DNA of 64,000 nt from NCBI GenBank assembly GCA_032622095.1, contig CP136063.1, positions 91,175,980-91,239,979 of the forward strand, written 5' to 3'. The notes below the pieces were generated by a model. It had not been told where the DNA came from. It made no database searches and saw only the letters and a program-made list of their open reading frames with translations. A program made the position numbers and the translations under genes. Position 1 is the first letter of the stretch. Each line of letters starts with the position of its first letter. Origin of the DNA: Siphonodentalium dalli. Lineage: Eukaryota; Mollusca; Scaphopoda; Gadilida; Siphonodentaliidae. This document shows, piece after piece, positions 35,021 through 44,830 of the stretch.

Positions 35021-35060
35021 TGTGGTTAGGTTAAGGAGTCGATTATTTAGGGCATTACTG
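35021..35060. mobile_element. MITE A right-arm end
   Basis: CTGTGGTTAGGTTAAGGAGT then CGATTATTTAGGGCATTACTG, followed by TA. GGTTA is duplicated within it. It may be the other half of the copy at 31992. Confidence 0.85.
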
Positions 35061-35091
35061 TATTTTTGTTTCACAATCACAAACTCTCTGT

Positions 35092-35099
35092 TCTTACAG
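35092..35099 (+). promoter_or_regulatory. Predicted 3' splice site
   Basis: CTCTCTGTTCTTACAG is a pyrimidine tract with a canonical acceptor AG at 35098-35099, 48 bases before the ATG of the ADISSP-like gene. It lies only 38 bases after the end of a MITE A arm. It implies an upstream non-coding exon. Confidence 0.6.
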
Positions 35100-35147
35100 G
35101 CTTTGAGGTAGTGATCAACGTAAGCCACTGGAAAACTACGACCAAAT

Positions 35148-35639
35148 ATGGAAGCAATTAGCCAAGAAAGCAATGGGCACAATGAACACCATCAAGTTCG
35201 TTTTGCAGAAGATGACTTTGGGAAACATGACATGGAAATTGTTGTGAAATACAAAAGTGAGGAAGACATTGATATTCATCTAGGCTTTCTACAAATTAAC
35301 CACAAATATGAGATTTCGGTAGAAATAAAAGATGGACTTGGATGTGATGTTGAGGCGGATCCTTTAGAGAATTTACATGTGAAGCTTCTTACCTATGTTC
35401 CTACAGATTTGGAACATGGTCACGTTCTAAAACTGGAGTTTAATGCTCATAAAGAAAAATTAATCAAGGAGAAACTGCATTTAAGAAGTTCTGATGGATC
35501 CAAAAGTGTGCTATTAGTGTTTAATGCTAGAGTGTTGGGGAAAGGAAAAGGCACACCGTCACTTAAAAATGGTATAAAGTGTGTTCTAGCTCAGACTGAA
35601 GATGATTCGGATGCAACTGATTGGCAAGGATTCGACTAA
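35148..35639 (+). CDS. ADISSP: ADISSP / C20orf27-family protein
   Basis: A 163-residue protein, near the length of the vertebrate C20orf27/ADISSP (former UPF0687) proteins. Family landmarks appear in order: VRFAEDD (17-23), LGFLQINHKYEI (45-56), LHVKLL (76-81), NAHKE (99-103) and the C-terminal SDATDWQGFD (154-163). No transmembrane segment or clear signal peptide is visible. The vertebrate member is reported as an adipose-secreted signalling protein; its role in invertebrates is unknown to me. The ATG context is AAATATGG, and an in-frame TAA lies 27 bases upstream (35121-35123), so the start is well supported. The whole CDS lies in one exon behind a predicted splice acceptor. Either the native gene keeps its CDS in one exon or this is a retrocopy; no poly(A) tract or flanking repeat supports the latter. 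Confidence 0.93.
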   Translation: MEAISQESNGHNEHHQVRFAEDDFGKHDMEIVVKYKSEEDIDIHLGFLQINHKYEISVEIKDGLGCDVEADPLENLHVKLLTYVPTDLEHGHVLKLEFNAHKEKLIKEKLHLRSSDGSKSVLLVFNARVLGKGKGTPSLKNGIKCVLAQTEDDSDATDWQGFD

Positions 35640-36360
35640 CATTGGTTGTTGCTGATTTTAAAGCTAGTACATGTATGCAATGGTGTGATCTGTTTTCCAG
35701 TGCAGCTAAAGACTAAAAGTGTGTTTGTACATGTTGCCATCTGAAAAGTTTAAATATGAGATCTCAAAATCAAATATTCATTCAGGATTCCATCATAACT
35801 TCGCTTTTGATTCAGATACCATGCAGTGTATAAAATCTTAAACTGGCTGCTTATGTTTTGGAATATAATGAATTGATAAAAGTGGATTGAAGTTTTAAAA
35901 ACCATTCAAAATAATGGGGATTAACAGTTACACCAGTGTTCGAATATGCACTGTTAATTATCATGAAGGACAGAACATGTGGATGACATCGAAGTCATGA
36001 TGTATAAATGTGTCCAACTTGATATTAATTCAGTGTTGAAGGGGTATTCTCAGGACTGACATCTGAAATGGATCAAACTTGATGGTTGTCATTGATGGAC
36101 AGCTATATTGGATTAGATTTCTCATGTAAAGTTTTACTGGAGGAGGTTAATCTACCAATATTATTATGAACCAAATGCGATTTTGAAGTGAAAAGATCTG
36201 ACTGTACGTCTTCTATTTATCATATCTGTTGTTTTCATGGTTAAAATTCCACCATTAAACCAAGACAATCTGATTTTACACATACTGTTCATCATTTCTA
36301 CTAATTCCATAGTTTGATAAGGTCCTTGCAGATGGCGTTTGTGGCATCTCATCTATGATT

Positions 36361-36632
36361 ATTAGTGTGGACACAATTTTGTCCGAGCTTGTATTCAAAA
36401 ATTTGTTAGTCAATTTTTTTTAGTATTTAGTACCATGGGAACCTGTGATTTTTATAAAGGTCTGTCCGACATGTTTTAGCGGAGTATCCACCTTTTTTTG
36501 ACTTAAGAATTTTTTTTGCAACATGCATAATTTTGTCCGAGCTTGTATATCTTTTTTTTCTTCAAAAAACAATTATGTTAATATGGCCCAATTGCACTGC
36601 GGGGGTATCATCAGTCCCATCGGGACAGCAAT
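36361..36632. mobile_element. Pearl/Helentron-like fragment
   Basis: GGACACAATTTTGTCCGAGC, TTAGTACCATGGGAACCTGT and the 3' end GGGGGTATCATCAGTCCCAT match 37182-37972. The 5' hairpin is missing. Confidence 0.7.
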
Positions 36633-37180
36633 CAGTTGTTGGTTTTGTTACATTGTTTGAATGCGATTGTGAGAACATTTATCATTGTAAATAGCGATAT
36701 TATAATAAAAAGAATATCTACCCGTAGTGTTTTTTGAGTGGATACTGAAAAACTTCATGTTTATTTCATGAAAAGAAACATCTACTCAAAGACACTAGAT
36801 ATCCTCTATGTTATAATTTGCATCATGTTGGGGGTGTTTACTCTTCAGTCTCCATCTTTCACAACTACAAAAATTTACAAATATTACCAGATATGGATCG
36901 ATTCTGTCATGACTGTTTCAGTAAATATTGTGTTCACTTCACATTCCCGTCTGATTGAAAGGATTGAATATGACAGCTATTCATAATCCTGCACCCTTTA
37001 CATGACTGGTATTGATATCAAACATATGACGTCAAATATACTCCATTGCATGTGCACAGCATGCAAAAGCAGTGTTCTTCCTGAAGCACGCACGTTATAG
37101 TAAGTTATGGAAGATCTGAAATTTTTGACAACAAAAAAATTACATTTTTGCAGGTTTGGTTTAGAGTAAATGGGGTTTAA
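36633..37180. other. No gene seen
   Basis: Carries the candidate poly(A) signal. The 82-codon frame at 36738-36986 has no recognisable feature. Confidence 0.4.
36704..36709 (+). terminator. Candidate poly(A) signal of the ADISSP-like gene
   Basis: This is the first AATAAA that I see after the stop codon, about 1.06 kb downstream. If used, the 3' UTR would include a fragment of a pearl-like element (36361-36632). Confidence 0.4.
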
Positions 37181-37181
37181 T

Positions 37182-37972
37182 TTATTATACCCCCCGCAAC
37201 GAAGTTAGGGGGGGTATACTGGAGTCAGCTTGTCCGTCCGTCCGTCCATCCATCAGTCGTCCGTCCGTCGGCGTCGTTCGTCCGTGGACACAAATTTGTC
37301 CAGAGTTTTTCTCAGTCGTTTTTTTATCAATTTCCGTGAAACTTGGCACAGACATCAACCACCATGGGAACCTGTACACCTGCGATTATGACGTCTGTCC
37401 CCCCTTTTTCGACTTAGAAAATTTTCACAACATGTATACTTTTGTCCGAGCTTTTATTCCTACATTTTTCAGTCAATTTTTTAAAAACGTGGCACAGATA
37501 TTTAGTACCATGGGAACTTGTGCACTTGCGATTATGACGTCTGTCCGACATTTTTTGGTGGAGTTATCCCCCTTTTTTTATTTAGAAACTTTTTTTGCAA
37601 CATTCATAATTTTGTCCAAGCTTTTATTCCTACATTTTTCGGTCAATGTTTTTTAATCTTGGCACTGATATTTAGTACCATGGGAACCTGTGCACCTGCG
37701 ATTATGACGACTGTCCGACATTTTATGGTGGAGTTATTGAACTTATTCCCCTTTTACAACTTAGAAATTTTTTCGCAACATACATAATTTTATCCAAGCT
37801 TTTATTCCTATATTTTTCGGTCAATAGGTTTAAGATTAGGGTTATGGTTGTACACCTGCAATGGGAACTGTTATTTTATTATTTTAACTAAATGTTTACT
37901 GACATGTGAAACATCTTAGTATTTTAAAAACAGGGGGGTATCCGTAGTCCCATTGGGACAGTCACACCTCTA
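37182..37972. mobile_element. Pearl/Helentron-like element, complete
   Basis: Terminal hairpin TATTATACCCCCCGCAACG / GTTAGGGGGGGTATACTGG, then (GTCC)n at 37229-37285. Monomer anchors (ACTTGGCAC-like) at 37340, 37488 and 37657 follow. The 3' end is GGGGGGTATCCGTAGTCCCA then TTGGGACAG. Confidence 0.82.
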
Positions 37973-38151
37973 GTTTCTACCTGGATTGAGCACAGGATTT
38001 TACTTCTAACTATGTCTATTAAAGATATCAAGTTTGTTTATGGTTTGACAACTGTGCGAATTCACTGCGGGAGAGGGACAGCGGAACAGGCATCACAATA
38101 ACCATTTCACAGACTGGGTAGGTTGCAACCTTGTGAAAATGCAGGTGTCTG

Positions 38152-38388
38152 TTAACCCTTTGAGTGCCAGGTCAATTTTTGTATCAACCCATATACCCTG
38201 TGCCAATGCATTCTCTTATATATGCGAGTCGACCATAGGTCGCCTCGCATATATAAGAGAATGCATTGGCCTAACAATTTTTTTTTTTTTTACAATTTTT
38301 TACAATTTTAATAATTTATTCTTATATTCTTTAACAGACTTATTTTGTAGGTTTAGGGCCGATGAGATACTGGTACTCAAAGGGTTAA
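38152..38388. mobile_element. TTAA element C2
   Basis: TTAA, then CCCTTTGAGTGCCAGGTC; the right end is GGTACTCAAAGGG then TTAA. Hairpin cassette at 38203-38273. Opposite orientation to 15779 and 56189. Confidence 0.88.
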
Positions 38389-38474
38389 TGCACATTGCAT
38401 GGTATTTCTGTATCCCATAATTACAAATGTTAACAGTTATAATGGTCTTGAACTGCACTTTCTGCATGTTTATA
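38389..38474. repeat. Host segment duplicated at 38938-39028
   Basis: TGCACATTGCATGGTATTTC ... GAACTGCACTTTCTGCATG recurs 550 bp downstream with a few changes. Both copies begin at the TTAA of a different C element. Confidence 0.75.
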
Positions 38475-38737
38475 TTAACCCTTTCATGACTGGAGCTTCC
38501 TTAACTTTTGCGAAAACCCTGTGCTAATGCATTCTCTTATATATGTGAGTCTCCCATAGGGAGCCACGCATATATAAGAGAATACATTGGCCAAACAATA
38601 TTTACATTGACCTTGTAAGCCAGTGCATTCTCTTATATATGCGAGGCTCCCTATGGGAGACTCACATATATAAGAGAATGCACTGGCACATGATCTTTAA
38701 TGCTGCACCAGCGCAGCTCCAGTCATGAAAGGGTCAA
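38475..38737. mobile_element. TTAA element C1, two hairpins
   Basis: TTAA, then CCCTTTCATGACTGGAGCTT; the right end is GCTCCAGTCATGAAAGGG then TCAA (mutated TTAA). Hairpin cassettes at about 38520-38592 and 38620-38690. Confidence 0.87.
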
Positions 38738-38835
38738 ACCAAACAGAGAGTCAATATTTTTATGGTAAATAATGTTATAACATTGCATCGATTAATTCTA
38801 TATAAGTCTTGATAGTGTTATATTTATAACCATAC

Positions 38836-38937
38836 ATGTATATAAGAGATTACATTGGCTTAAAAATATTTACCTTGACCTTGTAAGCCATTGCATTCTC
38901 TTAATATTTATGCGAGGCTCCGTCATGAAAGGGTTAA
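38836..38937. mobile_element. TTAA element C1 fragment
   Basis: Hairpin remnants and GGCTCCGTCATGAAAGGG then TTAA at 38934-38937; the left end is lost. Confidence 0.75.
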
Positions 38938-39365
38938 TGCACATTCCACGCAATTTCTGTATCCAATGATTTATACAAATGTCAACAGTTATGATGCATG
39001 TTCTCGAACTGCACTTCCCTGCATGTTTATTCAGGTCCGCATGTTTATTAATTGTTATCAGGATTTCTACCCTGCATGTTTATTTGATACTGCATGTTTA
39101 TTTGGAACATTAGAGTACTGTTGATTCAAACAATGCAGAAATCGCAGTTCACCAGCCACACAGTGTTCACGACACCATCTGTATGGGCCTTGTATATGTA
39201 GTTCAAATGGCCTGTTTTACCTGAACTATTTCTAATGTTTTTAATTGCATGTTTGCAAAAAATATTATGTACGATTCAAGAAATCATAATATTATGTGCA
39301 CACATGAATAGGTACTGCTAACTAATTTTGACAAATTTTTAAAATTTAAATTGGGAGCACCCCTT

Positions 39366-39626
39366 TAACCCTTTACTGAATACTCCTTAACGAGTAAGGA
39401 AATATTCAGATAATACATTCAACAAACGACCTCAGGCCGTTTGTTGAACTTATTATCTGAACAGTTCCCACCAATGAATATGAATTCTTTTGCACATGTA
39501 TTATCATTTTGTATGGCTGTCGTCTGCTCATATATCCTAAAAAATCGCTCCAAATGAATAATATACCATTCCAATGTATACTGTTATAACTGAGTGGGAG
39601 AATCCATTTAGTACATAAAGGGTTAA
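39366..39626. mobile_element. TTAA element of K type, complete
   Basis: TTAA, then CCCTTTACTGAATACTCC; the right end is AGTACATAAAGGG then TTAA. The fold-back stem at 39397-39478 (CAACAAACGACC/GGCCGTTTGTTG core) defines family K. Its right part also matches 9900-10015, a fragment. Confidence 0.8.
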
Positions 39627-39666
39627 TGCAGTCCATCCAATCAATAATGACTGCTATTCAGTTATA

Positions 39667-39732
39667 CTAGTGCTCTAATTAATCCACTCCTTAACCACAG
39701 CAGAAGGAGTGGATTAATTAGAGCATTACTGT
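39667..39732. mobile_element. MITE A, minimal (66 bp)
   Basis: Only the outer arms remain: CTAGTGCTCTAATTAATCCA and TGGATTAATTAGAGCATTAC. Both arms carry the private C/G change (CCACTCC / GGAGTGG). Confidence 0.88.
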
Positions 39733-39845
39733 AGACTAGTGAACCGACATGTGGCTTCTCCAATGTTTGTGTTATTTGAGAAGATGGAAAACAAAAATTT
39801 CATCATCATATAAGGGAAGGGGGAGTGGGAAACTTCTAGGTTACA

Positions 39846-40100
39846 GCACAGGAGCCTGTAACGCGGTTTGCTTCCCACCCCCCTTTTGCACTGCCCCTAT
39901 ACGTCGCTTCTATATACGCGCCTGCTTCGCATGTTAATGGTACTATAATAAGAACCATATTATAGTACCATTAATGCAAAGCAGGCGCGTATATAGAAGT
40001 TTTGAAAAAGTGTGAATTTTGCCTTGTATTGCGGTGTATTGCGGTGTATAGGGGCAGTGCAAAAGGGGGCGGGAAACAACACGTTTACCGGACCCTGTGG
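39846..40100. repeat. Large palindrome (fold-back)
   Basis: Outer stem CCCCCTTTTGCACTGCCCCT / AGGGGCAGTGCAAAAGGGGG; inner stem TATATACGCGCCTGCTT / AAGCAGGCGCGTATATA, then ATTAATGGTACTATAAT near the loop. A 35-base insertion (TTTTGAAAAAGTG..) interrupts the right arm. Confidence 0.82.
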
Positions 40101-40109
40101 TTGCAGTGA

Positions 40110-40510
40110 TGTAATTTGATTGGTATCGCCCTGCAATGGATTTTGGACAAAGATGCAGGAGAGAATTAAAAATATTCTGGGCTCTGGTTGGTTCATAGAA
40201 GTTTTGATATTTAAACATATAAAATACATACGGGCAGGTTTTGGGCGAAGTTTTGAAAAAGTGTGAATATTGCCTTTTGCTGGATACTATCGATTGGTTG
40301 ATAGATCACATTCTTCGATGTGATCGCTCCCATCCAACAATTTCATTGGAACAATCCCTCCCATTTTAAAAGATTCAATCCACAAATGTCTCCAAACCCA
40401 GGTTGATTCAAATGAGACTGTGTCTGTGCGTAGTCAGACTGACCAGATGCAGGAGAGAATTACAACAAATCTGGGCTCTTGTTGGTTAATAAATGTAGTA
40501 GTTTTTATAT
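40110..40510. repeat. Duplicated repeat with empty TTAA site
   Basis: GATGCAGGAGAGAATTA occurs at 40152 and 40447, each followed by CTGGGCTCTxGTTGGTT. The first copy continues GATATTTAAACATATAAAAT without interruption (40207-40226). The second is split at the same TTAA by element C3. Confidence 0.9.
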
Positions 40511-40913
40511 TTAACCCTTTACCCAATAGAACGGCCCTGTGCCAATGCATTCTCTTGTATATGCGAGTCGACCATAGGTCGCCTCGCATATATAAGAGAA
40601 TGCATTGGCTTAAAATTGTCAAAGAATGTAGAAAAATATTATAAAAATTGTTAAAGAATTAAGAAAAAATGGTAAAAAAAGATTTTTTTAGGCCAATGCA
40701 TTCTCTTATATATGCGAGGCGACCTATGGTCGACTCGCATATATAAGAGAATGCATTGGCACAGGGCATAACTGTAACCATCACAATGTGGTCAATGAAC
40801 CGGTTCCAATGATATCCATATTTGTATGGTGTTATTGAGACAGACCGACGATATTTTAGGCTGTTGAAGCTTTATTTTGGCGTTTTTGGCTGTTTTGTTG
40901 GGTAAAGGGTTAA
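40511..40913. mobile_element. TTAA element C3 (403 bp) with matching empty site
   Basis: TTAA, then CCCTTTACCCAATAGAACGG; the right end is TTGTTGGGTAAAGGG then TTAA. Two hairpin cassettes (40541-40610, 40692-40764) lie in inverted order around an AT-rich core. The paralogous empty site at 40211 proves both boundaries and the TTAA duplication. Confidence 0.95.
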
Positions 40914-42238
40914 ACATATAAAATACATGCAATCAATCCTCTTGAAATTTCAGACGCCAAACAAAACATTGGCACATTGTAAAGCATGTGGTTCCTAGTT
41001 TAAATTTTTTTGGTTTGAGGTAAAAAAGTTTAATATTTTGTTCATGCAATTCTGACTCTAGATTATAAATCCGAAATTTAAAGGTACATTCCATGGCTGA
41101 CTATATGATCTTTTTCATGCAGATGCCAATCCTGGTGATCATGTTCTCATTTATCACAAACCATGGATACTCAGGGCTGTAGACCTTTATATGTTAACAC
41201 TGAGACCTATGGGAAATAATTACTTCACTGAAACCTCTAATGCAAGTAGGGCATGCAATGTGCATGCAATGCACAATCTTTGTGTATGCAAGTGTAGTTT
41301 GTACTCATCCCTGATTCAAATTAATTCATTTGTTGCATAAATGCCTGTTGAATAATGATAGGGTATAAGATGGATGAATTATTTGGTATAATTTTTAAAT
41401 ATCTTTGCGATATTCAAATAATCCTGACAGTTAGTGATATGAAGACAGAATACTCTAGTCAAATGGGAACTGAACAAGTTTTCTATAAACCATGTCTACC
41501 CTTATAGAAGTGTTATTTATATTCATAGCGTGTCGATACAATGAAATCGTTGTGCAAAGACTCTTATGTGGTGATTGACTTTCGCACATCAAATTATGCT
41601 GTATCATTATGACACGGTCTACCTACAGGTAGCTGTCTTATGTGTGTTAGTTTATGTGTTGGTTCTGTCGAGGCAGTTGTACACCTGTTCTCCGGGAATT
41701 CAAAGGTAAATATTCTTGTAAAACATAAATATAATAGAATTTCACTGACAAAATTAGGTTTCTAATTTTAAAGTAAATAGAGAGTTTTGTCACTTTCTTC
41801 AAATAGGATGGAATGTGGCTTCATCTGAGGTATCCCCTTCTGAATTTCTAAGTACACCCACCTGTTCCCCCACCAAGTTGACAGTTGAATTTTCAACATT
41901 GGTTTCCCAACCCTTTTCCCTTTGAAATATTCTGATAATATTGGTTTGCAACACTTAGAAACATACAATAACAAACTTGTTTGAAATAAATTCCAAATTT
42001 TTGTCTCCAACGCCGAGAAAATATAGCAAAATATTGATTGCCTCATTTTGACTTGTAAATCACTAAAATGGATTTATATTTTATCAAAAAAGGAAATTGT
42101 TTCTTCAAAATTTTAGTATTTTCATGCATTCTCCTTACGTCTAACGAACAACAGCTGTGAGAGTGTTTTATTTATAATTGTAATTTTGCACTATAAATAT
42201 TTCCAAGTGTTAAAGATGCGTTCAGCATTCCAGACCTC
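40914..42238. other. No gene seen; dispersed repeat at its left end
   Basis: About 41010-41245 matches 60700-60913 (TCTGACxCTAG, CACTGAGxCCTATGG). It continues the repeat that C3 interrupts. The remainder is AT-rich; the frame at 41768-42046 has no recognisable domain. Confidence 0.5.
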
Positions 42239-42397
42239 CATAAGATAATGCATTGGCCTAACAATATTCACCTTGACAGCCAGTGCATTATCTTAAAAAT
42301 TTGAGGCTCCCTATGTGAGACTCGCATATATAAGAGAATGCTCTGGCACTGGATTTTTAATGCTGCACCAGCACAGCCCCCATCATGAAAGGGTTAA
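42239..42397. mobile_element. TTAA element C1 fragment
   Basis: Degraded first hairpin, full second hairpin, and the right end GCACCAGCACAGCCCCCATC then ATGAAAGGG and TTAA. Confidence 0.8.
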
Positions 42398-42546
42398 TTT
42401 CAACCAAGATGGTGTATTTTAGGTGGACCTTCTAGTTCTTAAAGTGTTATGTAATATCCTAGAACCTAAAAGCAACAGGTTTCGCAAACAATAGCATGTA
42501 ACTCTGATTACATCTTAGTTTTGTTGTTTGAAAGTTAATTCAGTGT

Positions 42547-42658
42547 CAAGCCTGGATATAGTGTGTCTGACATTTGCAGAATGATGTCCCCAGAGGGTGA
42601 ATTTAGTTATTATGCTGCCCCGCACAGGGGGCTAACATCATCAAATTCACCCTCTGGC
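42547..42658. mobile_element. D element, left hairpin only
   Basis: CAAGCCTGGATATAGTGTGT and the first hairpin as far as CACCCTCTGG, where it is joined abruptly to unrelated sequence. Confidence 0.82.
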
Positions 42659-43486
42659 TGCTGCTTTATAGGTCACGGGAGAATCTCGATCTGCCGACGG
42701 CTATTGTTTCAAGGGGTACCTGCACTAGGTGTCAATAATCCCTTAGTTCAATTGTTTGCCGCTTATAGTCTATTCCTCGTTTCTTTTGGGGTTTTAACGA
42801 ATTGTCAGATTTCGGAACTTGGGTTTTGAAACCTTTGGCACTGGTTCAATGTGGATTTTAGGAAAGAATGTGTCATGTTTTATTTATTTTTTTATGGAAA
42901 AAATAATAATAAATAATAAAACATTTTCAAGGAGATAACAAACATCAACAAATACATGACAATAGTTTAACAAATTAACATACGAATGTATACATAGCTC
43001 AATGGCGACCTAATTATTGAGCAATATAATCCAAGTATCCAGGGGGGGGCAGGTTGTATCGGCCTTCATCACCTTCTATCCGTTGCACAGTCACATAATC
43101 TGAGAACTTTGTCATGCAGTCATCGATGAATTTGTTTGTGCCTTTGGGGAGTGGGTTGTATTCATAGTTTTTTTAAACTTCTTATTTTTTTTTTGTTGGC
43201 ATTTGTGTTTACTTCCGACTAAGAAGATATTAAATGTGCCCTTTTCTGGAAATTCGGCCCTTTCACTTGATTACTCGCAGCACCCCTGCTCATAATATCC
43301 TCAGCCACAAAAACCGGATCCCAGCAGCTACATGTGCTCTTTGTTCAGATATGATTTCTGCTGTGTCACAATGAGACAATCAATTCTTTGTCAATAAGCA
43401 ATTGGTGACCTCTTGTTTTGTGCACTTTTATTGCATGAATAAATGGAGAAAATCATTTCATGGTCTGATGTTTCCCAAGGTAATTA
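42659..43486. other. No gene seen
   Basis: A possible retroelement scrap near 43020-43330 is suggested by base composition only. I could not identify an exon. Confidence 0.3.
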
Positions 43487-43687
43487 CATTAATGCCCTAA
43501 ATAAACGACTCCTTAACCACAGCAGAATTATGGGTAATTTTTCAGGATTTAGTCGGAAATATGGCTTGTTGCCATTAATCCGAAAGCTTTCCGATGAATG
43601 GCAACAAGCCATAATTCCGACTAAATCCTGAAAAAATTACCCATAATTCTGCTGTGGTTAAGGATTCAATTATTTAGGGCATTGCTG
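43487..43687. mobile_element. MITE A palindrome, 201 bp
   Basis: TA-flanked; CATTAATGCCCTAAATAAAC / CAATTATTTAGGGCATTGCT; shortened loop (CCGAAAGCTTTCCGA). Confidence 0.92.
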
Positions 43688-43749
43688 TATGCTTTTCTCC
43701 TCCATATGATCAGTTCATAATGTTTTGTACTAATTTCATAACAATGCAT

Positions 43750-43780
<31 letters not shown>

Positions 43781-44180
43781 TCAAGTAATATAAAATGCAG
43801 AGAATTGAAACTTTAGCATATTGTTACCCATATATTGCTAATATGCAACATGTGTATTGACGACAGCAAAATATCACTTTTCACCGAGGGATTTCCTTTC
43901 TTGACTTAGAATTATTTTGACTGATTGGGTACCTTCATTATGTAAACAACTCCATGCACAATTTTGAATGTTGAGAATTGAAACTTTAGGATATTGTTAC
44001 CCATATATTACTTATGTGCAACATATATATGGATGACAGTAAAAAGTCTTTTTTCACCCGAGTTATTCCCCTTTCTTGACTCCGAATTTTTTTTTTTTTA
44101 CCAAAGTTGATTTTTGGTTCCGAAAAAAAAACAACCTAATAAAACCATCTATTTGGGGGGACGCGTGGTCGGCAACCTAT
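43688..44180. repeat. Diverged tandem segment with GT/G tract
   Basis: (TG)n then a G run at about 43749-43780. GAATTGAAACTTTAG..ATATTGTTACCCATATATT occurs at 43803 and 43976, a tandem duplication of about 173 bp, again within the pearl-like monomer size range. Confidence 0.5.
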
Positions 44181-44830
44181 TATTATGCCCCCAACCCTCT
44201 GAAGGAGGGGGGGGGGATATAGTGGAGACCTCTGTCCATAACAAACACTTCACAACACAGCTCAAGTATCGATAGCCCAATTTGGATGTTCTTTGGTATG
44301 TCGGTAGACCAGCATTGTGGAAACGATCTGCACACAGTATGTATTCCCAGAGTTATGGCCCTTTGGTAGACTTAGTATAAAACACGACAACGCATCCATA
44401 ACAAACATTATGCTGTGGATGTCTTTGTTATTGGATTTCATTGTCCTTTGGCATGGTGATAGCTCAGGTTGGGGGAAAGGATATGTGTCCGAAAGAAAAT
44501 TTCAGCTTGTAACTCAGGTGTTAATTATCAGATTTCGTTGCCCTTTGGCATGGTGATAGCACATGTTGGTGGAAAGGATACCCATATAGTATGGTTTCCA
44601 TCCATTAATGTTTACCAGAGTTATGGCCCTTGTTTGACTTGGAAATTTGTGAATTGAGGTATATAGTGGAGACCTCCGTCCGTCCATAGTGTAGGTTTTG
44701 TCCGCACTTATTTTCCAGAGTTATGGCCCTTTGCCAAAGATTTGTCCCGGGGTTTATTTTGTCTGCACATTTTTTCCAGAGTTATATGGCCCTTTGCCAG
44801 AGTTATGAGTCTTATGACCCGTGGTTAAAC
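44181..44830. mobile_element. Pearl/Helentron-like element, diverged
   Basis: TATTATGCCCCCAACCCTC / GAAGGAGGGGGGGGGATATA forms the terminal hairpin. Units containing GAGTTATGGCCCTTTG recur at 44349, 44617, 44713 and 44776. Confidence 0.6.

Noticed and set aside
38133-38420. Frames with recurring peptide words such as LAYIRECIGL and ILLYMR (also at 14479, 15951, 40420, 40434, 56167)
   Set aside because: They are translations of the 70-nt hairpin cassette in both directions, not a protein family.
41768-42046. 92-codon minus-strand frame as a gene
   Set aside because: No domain, no promoter or splice evidence.
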